The position numbers and the translations under genes are program-made. The notes beneath the pieces are model-generated. The model was not told the origin of the DNA. It saw nothing but the letters and a program-made list of their open reading frames with translations, and searched no databases. From Cannabis sativa (Eukaryota; Streptophyta; Magnoliopsida; Rosales; Cannabaceae): a DNA stretch of 64,000 nucleotides. The first letter of the stretch is position 1; each line of letters starts with the position of its first letter. Below are positions 11,386-20,476 of this stretch, piece after piece. The stretch spans positions 40,623,280 through 40,687,279 of the forward strand of contig NC_083605.1 of the NCBI RefSeq assembly GCF_029168945.1, written 5' to 3'.

Positions 11386-12003
11386 GGTCAGATTTCAATG
11401 GCCAACACCACTTGTAAAGTTTTGTTTGATTCTGGTGCAACTCATTCCTTTATTGCTAGCACAATTGTTAATCATATCAATGCACCGAATGAATTATTTA
11501 CTGTGGGGTTTGGGACCATGTTACCATCTGGGGAGGTTGTAATATCTATAAATTGGCTTAGGGGTATACCTGTCAGGATAGATGGTAGAGAATTATTTGT
11601 AGACCTGATTGTATTAGATTTATTTGATTTTGATGTAATCTTGGGCATGGATTTTCTTACCAAATATGGAGCATCAATTGACTGCAAACAAAAGAAAGTT
11701 GTTTTCACACCAAAAGATGGAGAGACATTCGAGTTCAGGGGGGTAGGAAAGAAACCCCGCACCCCTATTATTTCGGCAATGAAGGCTGGGAAACTATTGC
11801 AGCGTGGGTGCTTAGGGTATCTAGTTAATGTGGTTGATGACACCAAGAAAATTGAAAGAAAGCCTGGGGAAACACGGGTAGTTGCTGAGTTTCTTGATGT
11901 ATTTCCAGAGGAGTTACCCGGGTTACCACCACACAGAGAAATCGAATTTGTGATAGAATTAGTTCCCGGGACGGCACCAGTTTCCCGCGCACCATATAGA
12001 ATG
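11386..12003 (+). pseudogene. Protease and RT N-terminus of F, cut by element G
   Basis: The aspartic protease active site is visible as VLFDSGATHSFIA (from about 11416), followed by VILGMDFL and YGASIDC, the second half of the retropepsin-like fold. The linker [20 protein letters not shown] leads into the start of reverse transcriptase (APYRM). At 12003 the frame runs into element G. It resumes in the same reading phase at 31996 on the other side, after the duplicated GAATG. The segment itself has no stop up to the junction. Confidence 0.9.
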
Positions 12004-12335
12004 TGTAACGCCCTGACTCTCAGGAACGCCACGTGTGTGTGCTTTTACAATCTTATTAGCATTAACCTACTAGCTTAGGAAAAGTGTGGTTTAAATAAAG
12101 TTTAATAATTTAAAATATACATATAATTTTTTTTTAAAAAAAATACTATTAAAGTATGGGGATCCCTTGTTTATAAAATTTCCTTATAACAAATTTCAAA
12201 ACCATTATTACCAAAATAAAGTTACATTTCCAAACACAAAGAAAGAAATCGATCCTGCTTCCCGGAAGCCAAGACACCACGGCTGTTATGTACATTACTG
12301 GGAGACCTCTGACTCATGGCCAAACACAGCTCCTA

Positions 12336-12392
12336 ATCTCCTTACCTGCACCATGAAGCACTCGTGAGTCACAATGACTCAGCAAGAAAAGC
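12336..12392 (-). promoter_or_regulatory. Conserved LTR box (CTCAC-N16-AGGTAA), G LTR1 copy
   Basis: On the minus strand GCTTTTCTTGCTGAGTC precedes CTCAC (12368-12364), then 16 bases, then AGGTAAGG (from 12347). The LTR2 copy is at 27932-27988. The first half is nearly identical to that of H although the surrounding LTRs do not align well. Confidence 0.6.
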
Positions 12393-12662
12393 TACTAATT
12401 AGACATTATGGAAAGTGCAGGCAGATTTCATAATAATATAATATACATACCGGTAGGTCTTACATATGTCAATCTACATATACAAAAATAGCATAACGCT
12501 TATGTAAGCACACTTAATACATAATAAAGAATATTTATAGCTATTCATAATCAACCATCTCAATGGTTCATAAAGTACCCGAATCATACATCATTATAAA
12601 CACTCACTTTCAGTACTTTATAAAACACTCTAACTCATATATTACAGTAACCACATAATCTC

Positions 12663-13205
12663 AGTGCTTCATAAAGCACTCAAACACATAATCTTAGTGC
12701 TTCATTTATCACTCAATTCTTACATCACTACAACATGTATTTTTACCCCCCCGTCAGTTACAGAGACTAATTTCATAAGTAATATAACGTTCATTCAATC
12801 ATACCATAACACAATATATTTAGTTACAACTCATCACATAATAACACGCTTGATCGTTCCACAACTTCATAACCACATAATATAGGTACTTCATAAAGTA
12901 CCCCTACCACTCGTTAACCACGAGCTATATATGTCACTACCGTTGTCCGATACAACAAACGATAAGTAAGAAACCTATCCGCGGTTTCAGGAGTAATTAC
13001 TCATAACGGTAATAACCGTTTCTTTTACTCGATCATAATCGAGCCAAACGATAATAATCGTTTCATTATACTTCCTGGATCATAATCGAGTCAAACGATA
13101 ATAATCGTTTTCTATTATTTCCCTCGATCATAATCGAGTCAAACGATAATAATCGTTTCATTATACTTCCTCGATCATAATCGAGTCAAACGATAATAAT
13201 CGTTT
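12663..13205 (-). repeat. Constant-loop hairpin array in LTR1 of G
   Basis: A string of short inverted repeats. Read on the minus strand, stems of different sequence enclose the loop TTATGA or TTATTA: AGTGCT/AGCACT (12663-12680), GGTACT/AGTACC (12885-12902), AACGG/CCGTT (13005-13020), CTCGA/TCGAG (13028-13043 and later units), AAACGA/TCGTTT (13046-13063 and later units). Other inverted repeats lie between them (12910-12924, 12942-12956, 12970-12988, and the perfect palindrome GAGTAATTACTC at 12991-13002). The last two stems form a tandem unit of about 48 bp, four copies here and three in LTR2 (about 28624-28760). Confidence 0.75.
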
Positions 13206-14322
13206 TGTAAAGCCCGCTTAGTTAATTTGGAAATTAGCAGTTGTTTATGTTTAATCATGAAATTATTTATAGCCATTTAAATAATTTATTATGGATATTT
13301 ATGGAATTCAGATATGCATGTGTATGTTATCAGTAGCTTTTATATTTCGCATTTCCGGTGTCCGGTATTTTGGAACGCGGCGTTTGGCTCAGTAGAAATC
13401 ACAACTTAGTATGTTAGTATTTTGGGGATGGGTTTTAGACATTGGGAATGTCGGGAATGGCCGGGAATTTAGAATGTCCCAAAAATACCCCTTTAGTATG
13501 ATTTTCATGATTTTATGGTGGGGGGGCAAAATGGTCTTTTTGCCCCATTAGTGTTTTGTCTTTTGTGGCTTTATGAGATGGAAAATTAAATGTTTATTTT
13601 TATTATACATGGCTGAAATAAATGAGAAATGTGATTTATATTATGCTTTTCTTAAAATTCAACACTTAGTCAAATTTTAAAAGAAATTACAAAACACTCA
13701 AGCTCTCTCTTCCTCCCTCTTTTCGGCTTGGTGTTGGCTGCTAGGGCAGGGATTTTCTCCTCAATTTCTTGTGATTTTCTTCTCCTCTAAGTGTAATTCA
13801 AGTGTAGGTAAGATCCTTGAAATTGTCCTTCTTTATTTTCTTGAATTTTAAGTGAAAATGGAAGAAAATGCATGTGAGTTTGGGAGATGTTGCTGCTGTG
13901 TTTTTATTGTTGATTGGTGAAGATTAAAGCATGATTATTGTTGTTGATTGAGCTGTGTTGAAAGCATGTTGGATTGATTGTTTAAAGTTTGAGTTTTATA
14001 TGCAAAAATGTGGTTTTTGGAGTAAAATAGTGTGATTATGTTTCTGTGAATTGCTGGGTATTCTTGTATGTTTTCAGAGATGATTATATGCTTACTTGAG
14101 TAGAATTAAATAGGTTAGGATGCATGTTAGGTGGTTTTGCTCAAGCTTGAGTTTGGAACTCAAAGCTTGAGCTCCAATGGTGAATTTTGCATATGTGTTT
14201 TCTGGGTGTATTTGATGCCTTGGATTTGTTCTAGGGGTAGTTTAGAACAGGTCTGGAAGGTTTGGGACCAATTGGGGTTGAATTGGTTGAGTTAGGAGAT
14301 TTTTAGTTGGCTGCCTGCGAGG

Positions 14323-14395
14323 AACCGGAATTCCGGTTGAGCATCCGGAATTCCGGATGGGGGTTCAGATTTTTCCCAGAACCGGAATTCCGGTT
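14323..14395. repeat. Three perfect 16-bp palindromes in the 5' LTR of H
   Basis: AACCGGAATTCCGGTT at 14323-14338 and 14380-14395, and ATCCGGAATTCCGGAT at 14343-14358. The same trio is in the 3' LTR at 21594-21609, 21614-21629 and 21651-21666. Confidence 0.95.
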
Positions 14396-14756
14396 GGGCA
14401 ACAGGTCTGCCGGGTTGGGGGATTTTTCAGAACCCTAGTTTTCCTCGTTTTTGGGTTTTTAGGGGTATTGCCATGCTTTTTATCGATAGGGAAACTTTTA
14501 GTTTCGAGTTTTAGTCCCCGGGAAGTGATTTAGCGTGTCACTTATAGCGTTGTGATTTTTATGGTTTAGGAGCCAGTAATCCGCCGTTCAGCTTCAGTTC
14601 CGGTCGAGTTGACCGCACACCTGAAATCTAATCCGTAAGATTAGTATAACAAGATGCATATGTAGATTACATGTTTAGCGAGCATGTAGGAAGCCTGTTA
14701 GATTACATTAGTTGTATGTTGGCTTCGAACCATCCAACCCTGTCACGTCGGTACAG

Positions 14757-14957
14757 GCTGGAGTATGACCAGCAGCCGGAGTATGACCGGTTTGACCGAT
14801 CAGGCTGACACTGGTTGGTGGTTCCGTGCTATTGACGTATCCCGTCGGTACAGGCTGGAGTATGACCAGCAGCCGGAGTATGACCGGTTCGACCGATCAG
14901 AGGATATAGTAACACGTCCAGACAGCCGGAGTATGACCAAGCCGGAGTATGACCGGC
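14757..14957 (+). repeat. AGTATGA hairpin array in the 5' LTR of H
   Basis: The 7-base core AGTATGA lies repeatedly between complementary arms: GCTGG/CCAGC (14757-14773 and 14854-14870), CCGG/CCGG (14776-14790 and 14873-14887) and GCCGG/CCGGC (14941-14957). These sit in a larger tandem unit of about 97 bp that starts with GTCGGTACAG. The 3' LTR array (about 22026-22240) is one unit more regular. Confidence 0.8.
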
Positions 14958-15018
14958 TCGACCGATCGTGTTGTTACGTGTCAATAGTACCGTCCCTATG
15001 AACGTTCGTAACTCGGCA

Positions 15019-15097
15019 CCATGTTGGACATGGCAGTAGTGGCTCAGTACCATGTTGGACATGGCAGTAGCGGGACTCAGTATCGTGTTGGACACGG
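15019..15097 (+). repeat. Three TTGGA hairpins with a compensated stem change (H)
   Basis: Units of about 31-33 bp carry CCATG-TTGGA-CATGG (15019-15033 and 15050-15064) and TCGTG-TTGGA-CACGG (15083-15097). In the third unit an A-T pair of the stem is replaced by G-C on both sides. The copy in the 3' LTR is at about 22291-22373. Confidence 0.8.
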
Positions 15098-15126
15098 CAG
15101 TTAGTATTATGTATGAGTATTATTAT

Positions 15127-15185
15127 GCTTTTCTTACTGAGTCTGTCGACTCACAGTTTATGTTTATGTGTAGGTAAAAGCAAGG
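15127..15185 (+). promoter_or_regulatory. Conserved LTR box (CTCAC-N17-AGGTAA), H 5' copy
   Basis: GCTTTTCTTACTGAGTC is followed by CTCAC (15150-15154), 17 bases, and AGGTAAAAGCAAGGCTA (from 15172). The 3' LTR copy has CTCAC at 22424-22428 and AGGTAA at 22446-22451. Confidence 0.6.
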
Positions 15186-15517
15186 CTATAGCTGATGGAC
15201 CGTGAGCGAGCTTATGAGATTGTACATGTCGGGGCGGTTAGGCCTGGAGCGTACGATCCTCGGGACAGCAGGGCTGAGATTTTTGTAACTGTCGTTAGAC
15301 GACTTTCATTTTGATGTAAAAGTTGAACAGTTAAAACGTTTGTAAATATTTTTATAAATCGGGATCCCGAGACTTTTATAATATGGTTTATAAGTTTAAT
15401 TAAAAAGAAAAATTTTAATTAATCACGTTTTTCCATAAACCTCGTTGATTAGCAACGAGCTGCACAGTACGTTTAAAAATCACGTAATACGCCTAAGATA
15501 GTTAGGGTGTTACAATT

Positions 15518-15530
15518 TGGTATCAGAGCC
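15518..15530 (+). promoter_or_regulatory. Primer-binding site of H
   Basis: TGGTATCAGAGCC, three bases after the LTR end, is a full match to the usual initiator-tRNA-Met complement. Confidence 0.92.
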
Positions 15531-15794
15531 GCCAGGTTGTCTTCCGAAGATCGTCACGACATGTACAATCATCATCACCAGTTAGCTCGGTTCACGGTTC
15601 AGTAAGCCTTTATTGCTTTAGTAGTTTATTTTATTCAGTTATGAAAAAGAAAAGCCTGTTAGGAAGCATGTTAGTAGCCTGATAGTAGAATAGGCGCATG
15701 TTTCGTTTTTAATTTCCAAATTAAGCGGCATTAGTAAGCTCTCGATGATCGTGACCTGAGTGCCAACTCGGGATTTCGAGGCGGTTCAGACTAG

Positions 15795-17070
15795 ATGGAC
15801 GCCAGACGAAATGTTAGGAGTCAGGGCATCTCAGTCGGGTCAGATCCAGGTCGAGGAGCTCAGTTCCCCTCAAGTGTTATGGGCCGAGGTAGAGGTCCAG
15901 GGGCAGGGTTCGCGGTTGGAGTGATGTAACTCGCCGCAGGCTGCCCAAGTCAATCAGGAAGCCCAGAATTGGGAAGTTACGGTTTGCGGAAATGCAAGCC
16001 CGGATAGAAGAGCAAGACCTCGAGATTCAGAGGTTGAGACAGCAGGGTGCTCCTGCAGTTCCAGTGCCAGTAGTTCCAGTGGCACCTGCCCTCGCCGCCT
16101 GTGCCGAGATAGTGGTGGCGGCCCATAGATTGGAACCATTGTATGAGCGGTTCCGAAGCAAGCACCTCCGTATTCCCGGGAGGTCCGTATGTATCGAAAG
16201 CCGAGCAAAGGGCTTACGGTGATCACCAGAATCTTGAACTTCATGGGTGTCACCGCAACGACAAGAGTGGTGTGCGCCACATTTCGGGTTCCAGAGGATG
16301 CCCTGGTATGGTGGGACATGGTGTCTCAGATTCACGATGTCACCACCATGTCTTGGGAAAGGTTCCAAGAACTCTTCAACGCGAAATACTATAATGAGGC
16401 GGTCAGAAGCGCCAAAAGGAAAGAGTTCGTTCACCTGACCCAGCGGGAGAACATGAGCGTCACTGAGTATACTACTCAGTTTGACCGGTTGGCGAGGTTA
16501 GCCTCGGGAATTGTGCCGACCGACTTCAGCAGGAAGGAGAAGTATCTGGACGGGTTGAATCCCAAGATCAGGCATGACCTGATGATTACCACAGACGACA
16601 GCACCACCTATGCTCAGATGGTGGAGAAGGCACTGCGAGCTGAGGGCGCAGTGGGGTGTATGTCAGATTCAGCCAGTACTCCGGTTGGTGGCGGAGCTCC
16701 TACCCCTCCTGCATCAGGCTTTAGCAGGGGGAGTAGTGGTTCGGCCATTGATCAGAGGAAGAGGGCACCCACTGCTTCCGGCGGCTCGAGTCAGAACAAG
16801 AGGTTCCGGGGGAACCAGAACAGAGGGAGTCGTCCTGGTGGTAATGAGACCCGATTCTCCTATCCCGAGTGCCCTAGCTGCAAGAGGCATCATCGGGGAG
16901 AGTGCAAGGGGCAGGGATGCTTTCATGGTGGCATGCCCGGGCACTTCAAGAGGGAATGTCCCCAGCTCCGGCCAGAGGCACCGAGAGCTCCAGCGATACC
17001 CACTCCAGCCAGGGTATTCGCCATCACGCAGGCTGATGCAGATGCCAGCCCATCAGTTGTTACAGGTCAG
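15795..17070 (+). pseudogene. gag of element H (broken)
   Basis: The probable start is ATG at 15795 (MDARRNVRSQG). The frame meets a stop near 15927, resumes in another frame around 15980 (RIEEQDLEIQRLRQQ, a short coiled stretch), and shifts again near 16175. From there one frame carries the gag core (VWWDMV, FQELFNAKYYNE, FDRLARLASG, YAQMVEKALRAEG), a serine/glycine-rich linker, CPSCKRHHRGEC and the zinc knuckle. The knuckle reads CFHGGMPGHFKREC, so the second of its three cysteines is glycine. That would prevent normal zinc binding. The frame runs straight on into protease, as usual in this branch where gag and pol share one frame. Confidence 0.88.
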
Positions 17071-18480
17071 CTTTTTATTAACAACTCGCTTTATTCAGTG
17101 CTGTTTGATTCTGGGGCTACACGTTCTTATGTGGCGGCCAGAGTCTTTAGTAAGTTGGGTAGACCCTTTGATAGATATGAATCAGGTTTGGAACCCCGTT
17201 ACTCGGCGGAGAATTGGTTATCTCCAATAGGTGGATTAGGTCTATGCCGATCAGGATAGATGGTAGAGAGTTAAGCGCTGATCTGATAGAGATGAGCTTA
17301 GTCGAATTTGATATTATTTTAGGAATGGATTTCCTATCGAAATATTCGGCGAGCATTGATTGTAAGAGGAAAATGGTGGTCTTCCAACCGGAAAGTGAAG
17401 AACCGTTCGTATTTGTGGGTTCGGTTCAGGGATCTCGGATCCCGGTGATCTCGGCTATGTCAGCGAGAGAATTATTGCACGGTGGGTGCTTAGGGTTTCT
17501 GGCCGTGGTGGTGGACACCACTCGGCCAGACACCATTCGGCCGCAGGACATCGTTGTGGTTCGGGAATTTTTGGACGTTTTTCCCGAAGAACTTCCGTGG
17601 TTACCACCTCATCGGGAGATTGACTTCGTGATTGACTTGGCACCAGGGGTGGATCCGGTTTCTAAAGCCCCGTATAGGATGGCTCCAGCTGAACTTAAGG
17701 AATTGAAGATTCAGCTCCAGGGGTTGCTTGACATAGGGTTCATCCGGCCCAGTGTGTCACCCTGGGGAGCCCCGGTTTTGTTCGTCAAGAAGAAGGATGG
17801 ATCTATGAGGATGTGCATCGACTACAGAGAGTTGAACAAGCTGACGGTGAAGAATAAATATCCATTACCTAGGATCGATGACTTGTTCGATCAGCTTCAG
17901 GGGAAGACGGTCTTTTCTAAGATTGATCTCCGTTCGGGTTATCATCAGTTGAGGATCCGAGAGGAGGACATTCCAAAGACGGCTTTCCGCACTAGGTATG
18001 GACACTACGAGTTCCTGGTTATGTCATTCGGACTAACCAATGCTCCCGCAGATTCATGGACCTGATGAATAGAGTATTCAAGGATTTCCTCGATATCTGT
18101 GTGATTGTGTTTATCGACGACATCCTCGTGTACTCTCGCCGAAGAGGAGCATGAGTTACATCTTCGCATGGTACCGCAACGACTTCGAGAACATAGACTC
18201 TACGCCAAGTTCAAGAAATGTGAGTTCGTTGTCTCGTGTGTCCTTCCTAGGACACATTGTGGGTAAGGACGGGATCAAGGTGGATCCCGGGAAGATCGAA
18301 TCCGTCGGGATTGGCCGAGACCGAAGACAGTGACAGAGATCAGAAGCTTCTTGGGATTAGCTGGGTACTACCGTAGGTTCGTGGAGGGGTTCTCCAAAAT
18401 TTCAATGCCCCTAACCGAGCTTACAAAAAAAAAAAAAAGAATCAGCGATTTATCTGGACAGATAAATGCGAAGCTAGTTT
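17071..18480 (+). pseudogene. Protease and reverse transcriptase of H (broken)
   Basis: The protease active site is VLFDSGATRSYVAA (from about 17098). A shift near 17190-17210 moves to the frame with [17 protein letters not shown], the linker [14 protein letters not shown], and the RT fingers and palm ([52 protein letters not shown]). Another shift near 18048 separates the catalytic block [13 protein letters not shown] (FIDD at 18110-18121). Further breaks follow at about 18145 and 18305, and a run of 14 A at about 18425. The residues needed for catalysis are still present, so the damage is mostly small insertions and deletions. Confidence 0.9.
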
Positions 18481-20341
18481 TCAGGAACTGAAACAGAGAT
18501 TGATTACTGCTCCGGTACTAGCTTTGCCTTCGGACGAGGAGAAGTTCGTGGTCTATTGTGACGCATCCAAACAGGGTTTGGGGTGCGTATTGATGCAAGC
18601 CGATCGGGTTATCGCTTACGCCTCCCGTCAGTTAAAGGATTATGAACAGCGATACCCGACTCATGATTTAGAATTGGTCGCAGTGGTTTTTGCACTGAAG
18701 ATTTGGCGGCATTACCTGTATGGGGAGAAGTGCGAGATCTATACCGACCATAAAAGTCTCAAGTATTTCTTTACTCAGAAAGATTTGAACATGAGACAAA
18801 GGCGTTGGTTGGAATTAGTGAAGGACTATGATTGTGAGATCCTTTACCATCCCGGGAAAGCCAATGTAGTGGCCGATGCCCTGAGCAGAAAGGGTCCCGG
18901 GCAAGTGGCTAGCATGGTTCAGATCTCACCTCAGCTGGCCGAGGATATGGTTAGGTCCAGCATTGAGTTTGTGGTAGGTCAGCTACACAACTTAACGCTG
19001 CAATCTGATCTGTTAGAAAGAATAAAGGTTGCTCAGACGACAGATCCGGAGTTAGTGAAGATCCGAGATGAGGTATTGGCTGGTCAAGCCAAAGACTTTT
19101 CAATGTCAGCTAGTGGGGTGCTTTTGTATAAAGCCAGGGTTTGTGTCCCGAACAGTGTGGACTTGAGAAACGAGATCTTTGAGGAGGCTCATTCTACTCC
19201 ATATTCTCTACATCCCGGTACCACCAAGATGTACCAAGATTTGAAACCGTACTTCTGGTGGAGCGGTATGAAGAAGAATTTGGTAGAATTCGTTTCGAGA
19301 TGCCTCACGTGTCGCCTGATCAAGGCCGAACATCGTAGACCAAACAGGTTGTTGCAGCCTCTAACCCTACCAGAATGGAAATGGGAGGATATTGCGATGG
19401 ATTTTGTGGTCGGGTTACCTAGGACCACGGGTATGTATGACTCCATCTGGGTAGTGGTGGATCGATTTACGAAATCTGCTCATTTTCTGCCGGTTAGAAC
19501 GACATTTTCAGTGGATCAGTTGGCAGAGTTATATGTCAGGGAGATAGTGAGACTTCACGGGGTACCGAAATCTATAGTTTCGGACAGGGATCCGAAATTC
19601 ACCTCCAAATTTTGGCAAGGTTTGCAACGGGCAATGGGTACGAAGCTAAAATTCAGTACAGCATTCCATCCTCAGACAGATGGTCAGTCCGAAAGGACAA
19701 TTCAGATATTGGAGGATATGTTGAGAGCCTGTGTTATGGACTTTGAGGGTTCATGGAGTAAATACCTACCGTTAATTGAATTCTCGTACAACAACAGTTA
19801 TCAGAGTACGATAGGGATGGCACCCTATGAACTGTTGTACGGTAGGAAATGTAGATCCCCTATCCACTGGGATGAGACAGGGGAGAGGAAATACCTAGGT
19901 CCAGAGTCAGTTCAGCGGACCAATGAGGCAATAGAAAAGATTAAAGCTAGAATGCTTGCCTCCCAGAGCAGACAGAAGAGTTACGCAGATCCGAAACGTA
20001 GAGATGTTGAGTTCCGAGTAGGGGACCATGTGTTTTTACGAGTATCTCCGATGAAGGGGATTAAACGTTTCGGGAAAAGAGGCAAGTTATGCCCTAGGTT
20101 TACAGGACCTTTCGAGATTCTCGAGAAGATAGGTCAAGTGGCATATCGGTTAGCATTGCCTCCAGCCTTATCAGCAGTGCACAACGTATTCCATGTCTCA
20201 ATGTTGAGGAAATACGTTTCGTACCCCTCTCATATACTCGCTTATGAGAGTCTTCGCCTTCAGCCACGTACATGTCATATGAGGAACACCCGGTGCAGAT
20301 CCTGGATAGAAAGGATAAAGTCCTTCGGAATAAGACCATAG
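18479..20341 (+). pseudogene. RNase H and integrase of H (long open part)
   Basis: About 610 codons are open. RNase H starts with [16 protein letters not shown] and continues through [14 protein letters not shown] and [15 protein letters not shown]. Integrase follows with the HHCC zinc domain ([16 protein letters not shown], about 19185-19315), the first catalytic aspartate in AMDFVVGLP, the second in [10 protein letters not shown] and the glutamate in [13 protein letters not shown]. The C-terminal part has [20 protein letters not shown] and the [10 protein letters not shown] segment. A shift near 20262 ends the frame early; the tail continues in the next feature. Confidence 0.92.
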
Positions 20342-20475
20342 CTTTGGTCAAGGTTCTCTGGAGAAACAGTAAGGTGGAAGAAGCCACCTGGGAGCTAGAG
20401 TCAGATATGAGAGCTCATTATCCAGAGTTATTCAGGTTAGATTTCGGGGACGAAATCCTTTTAAGGGGGGGATAG
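20258..20475 (+). pseudogene. Chromodomain-like C-terminal tail of H pol
   Basis: After the shift the new frame reads [28 protein letters not shown] and [19 protein letters not shown]. This is the chromodomain-like motif that ends integrase in Tekay/Del chromoviruses and is thought to steer integration to certain chromatin. The same tail, in frame, ends the pol of F. Confidence 0.82.
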
Positions 20476-20476
20476 T
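20462..20476 (+). promoter_or_regulatory. Polypurine tract of H
   Basis: TAAGGGGGGGATAGT directly precedes the 3' LTR. This is the primer site for second-strand synthesis. Confidence 0.88.

Larger units (their letters stand above)
13206..15514 (+). mobile_element. 5' LTR of element H
   Basis: This 2309-bp LTR runs from TGTAAAGCCCGC to AGGGTGTTACA. In order it shows a pyrimidine-rich segment (about 13697-13735, a possible start region), three CCGGAATTCCGG palindromes (14323-14395), the AGTATGA hairpin array (14757-14957), three TTGGA hairpins (15019-15097), and the conserved box (15127-15185). Compared with the 3' copy it lacks part of one repeat unit and has a handful of base changes. Confidence 0.93.

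Noticed and set aside
12167..12367. 66-codon frame repeated at 27763-27963, and 73-codon frames at 12664-12885 and 28260-28481
   Set aside because: They lie in the LTRs of G, antisense to its transcript, and recur only because the LTRs are duplicated; no known motif.
13021..13205. Regular short repeats that look like a CRISPR array
   Set aside because: Units are contiguous hairpins without unique spacers, lie in a retrotransposon LTR, and the setting is a plant genome.
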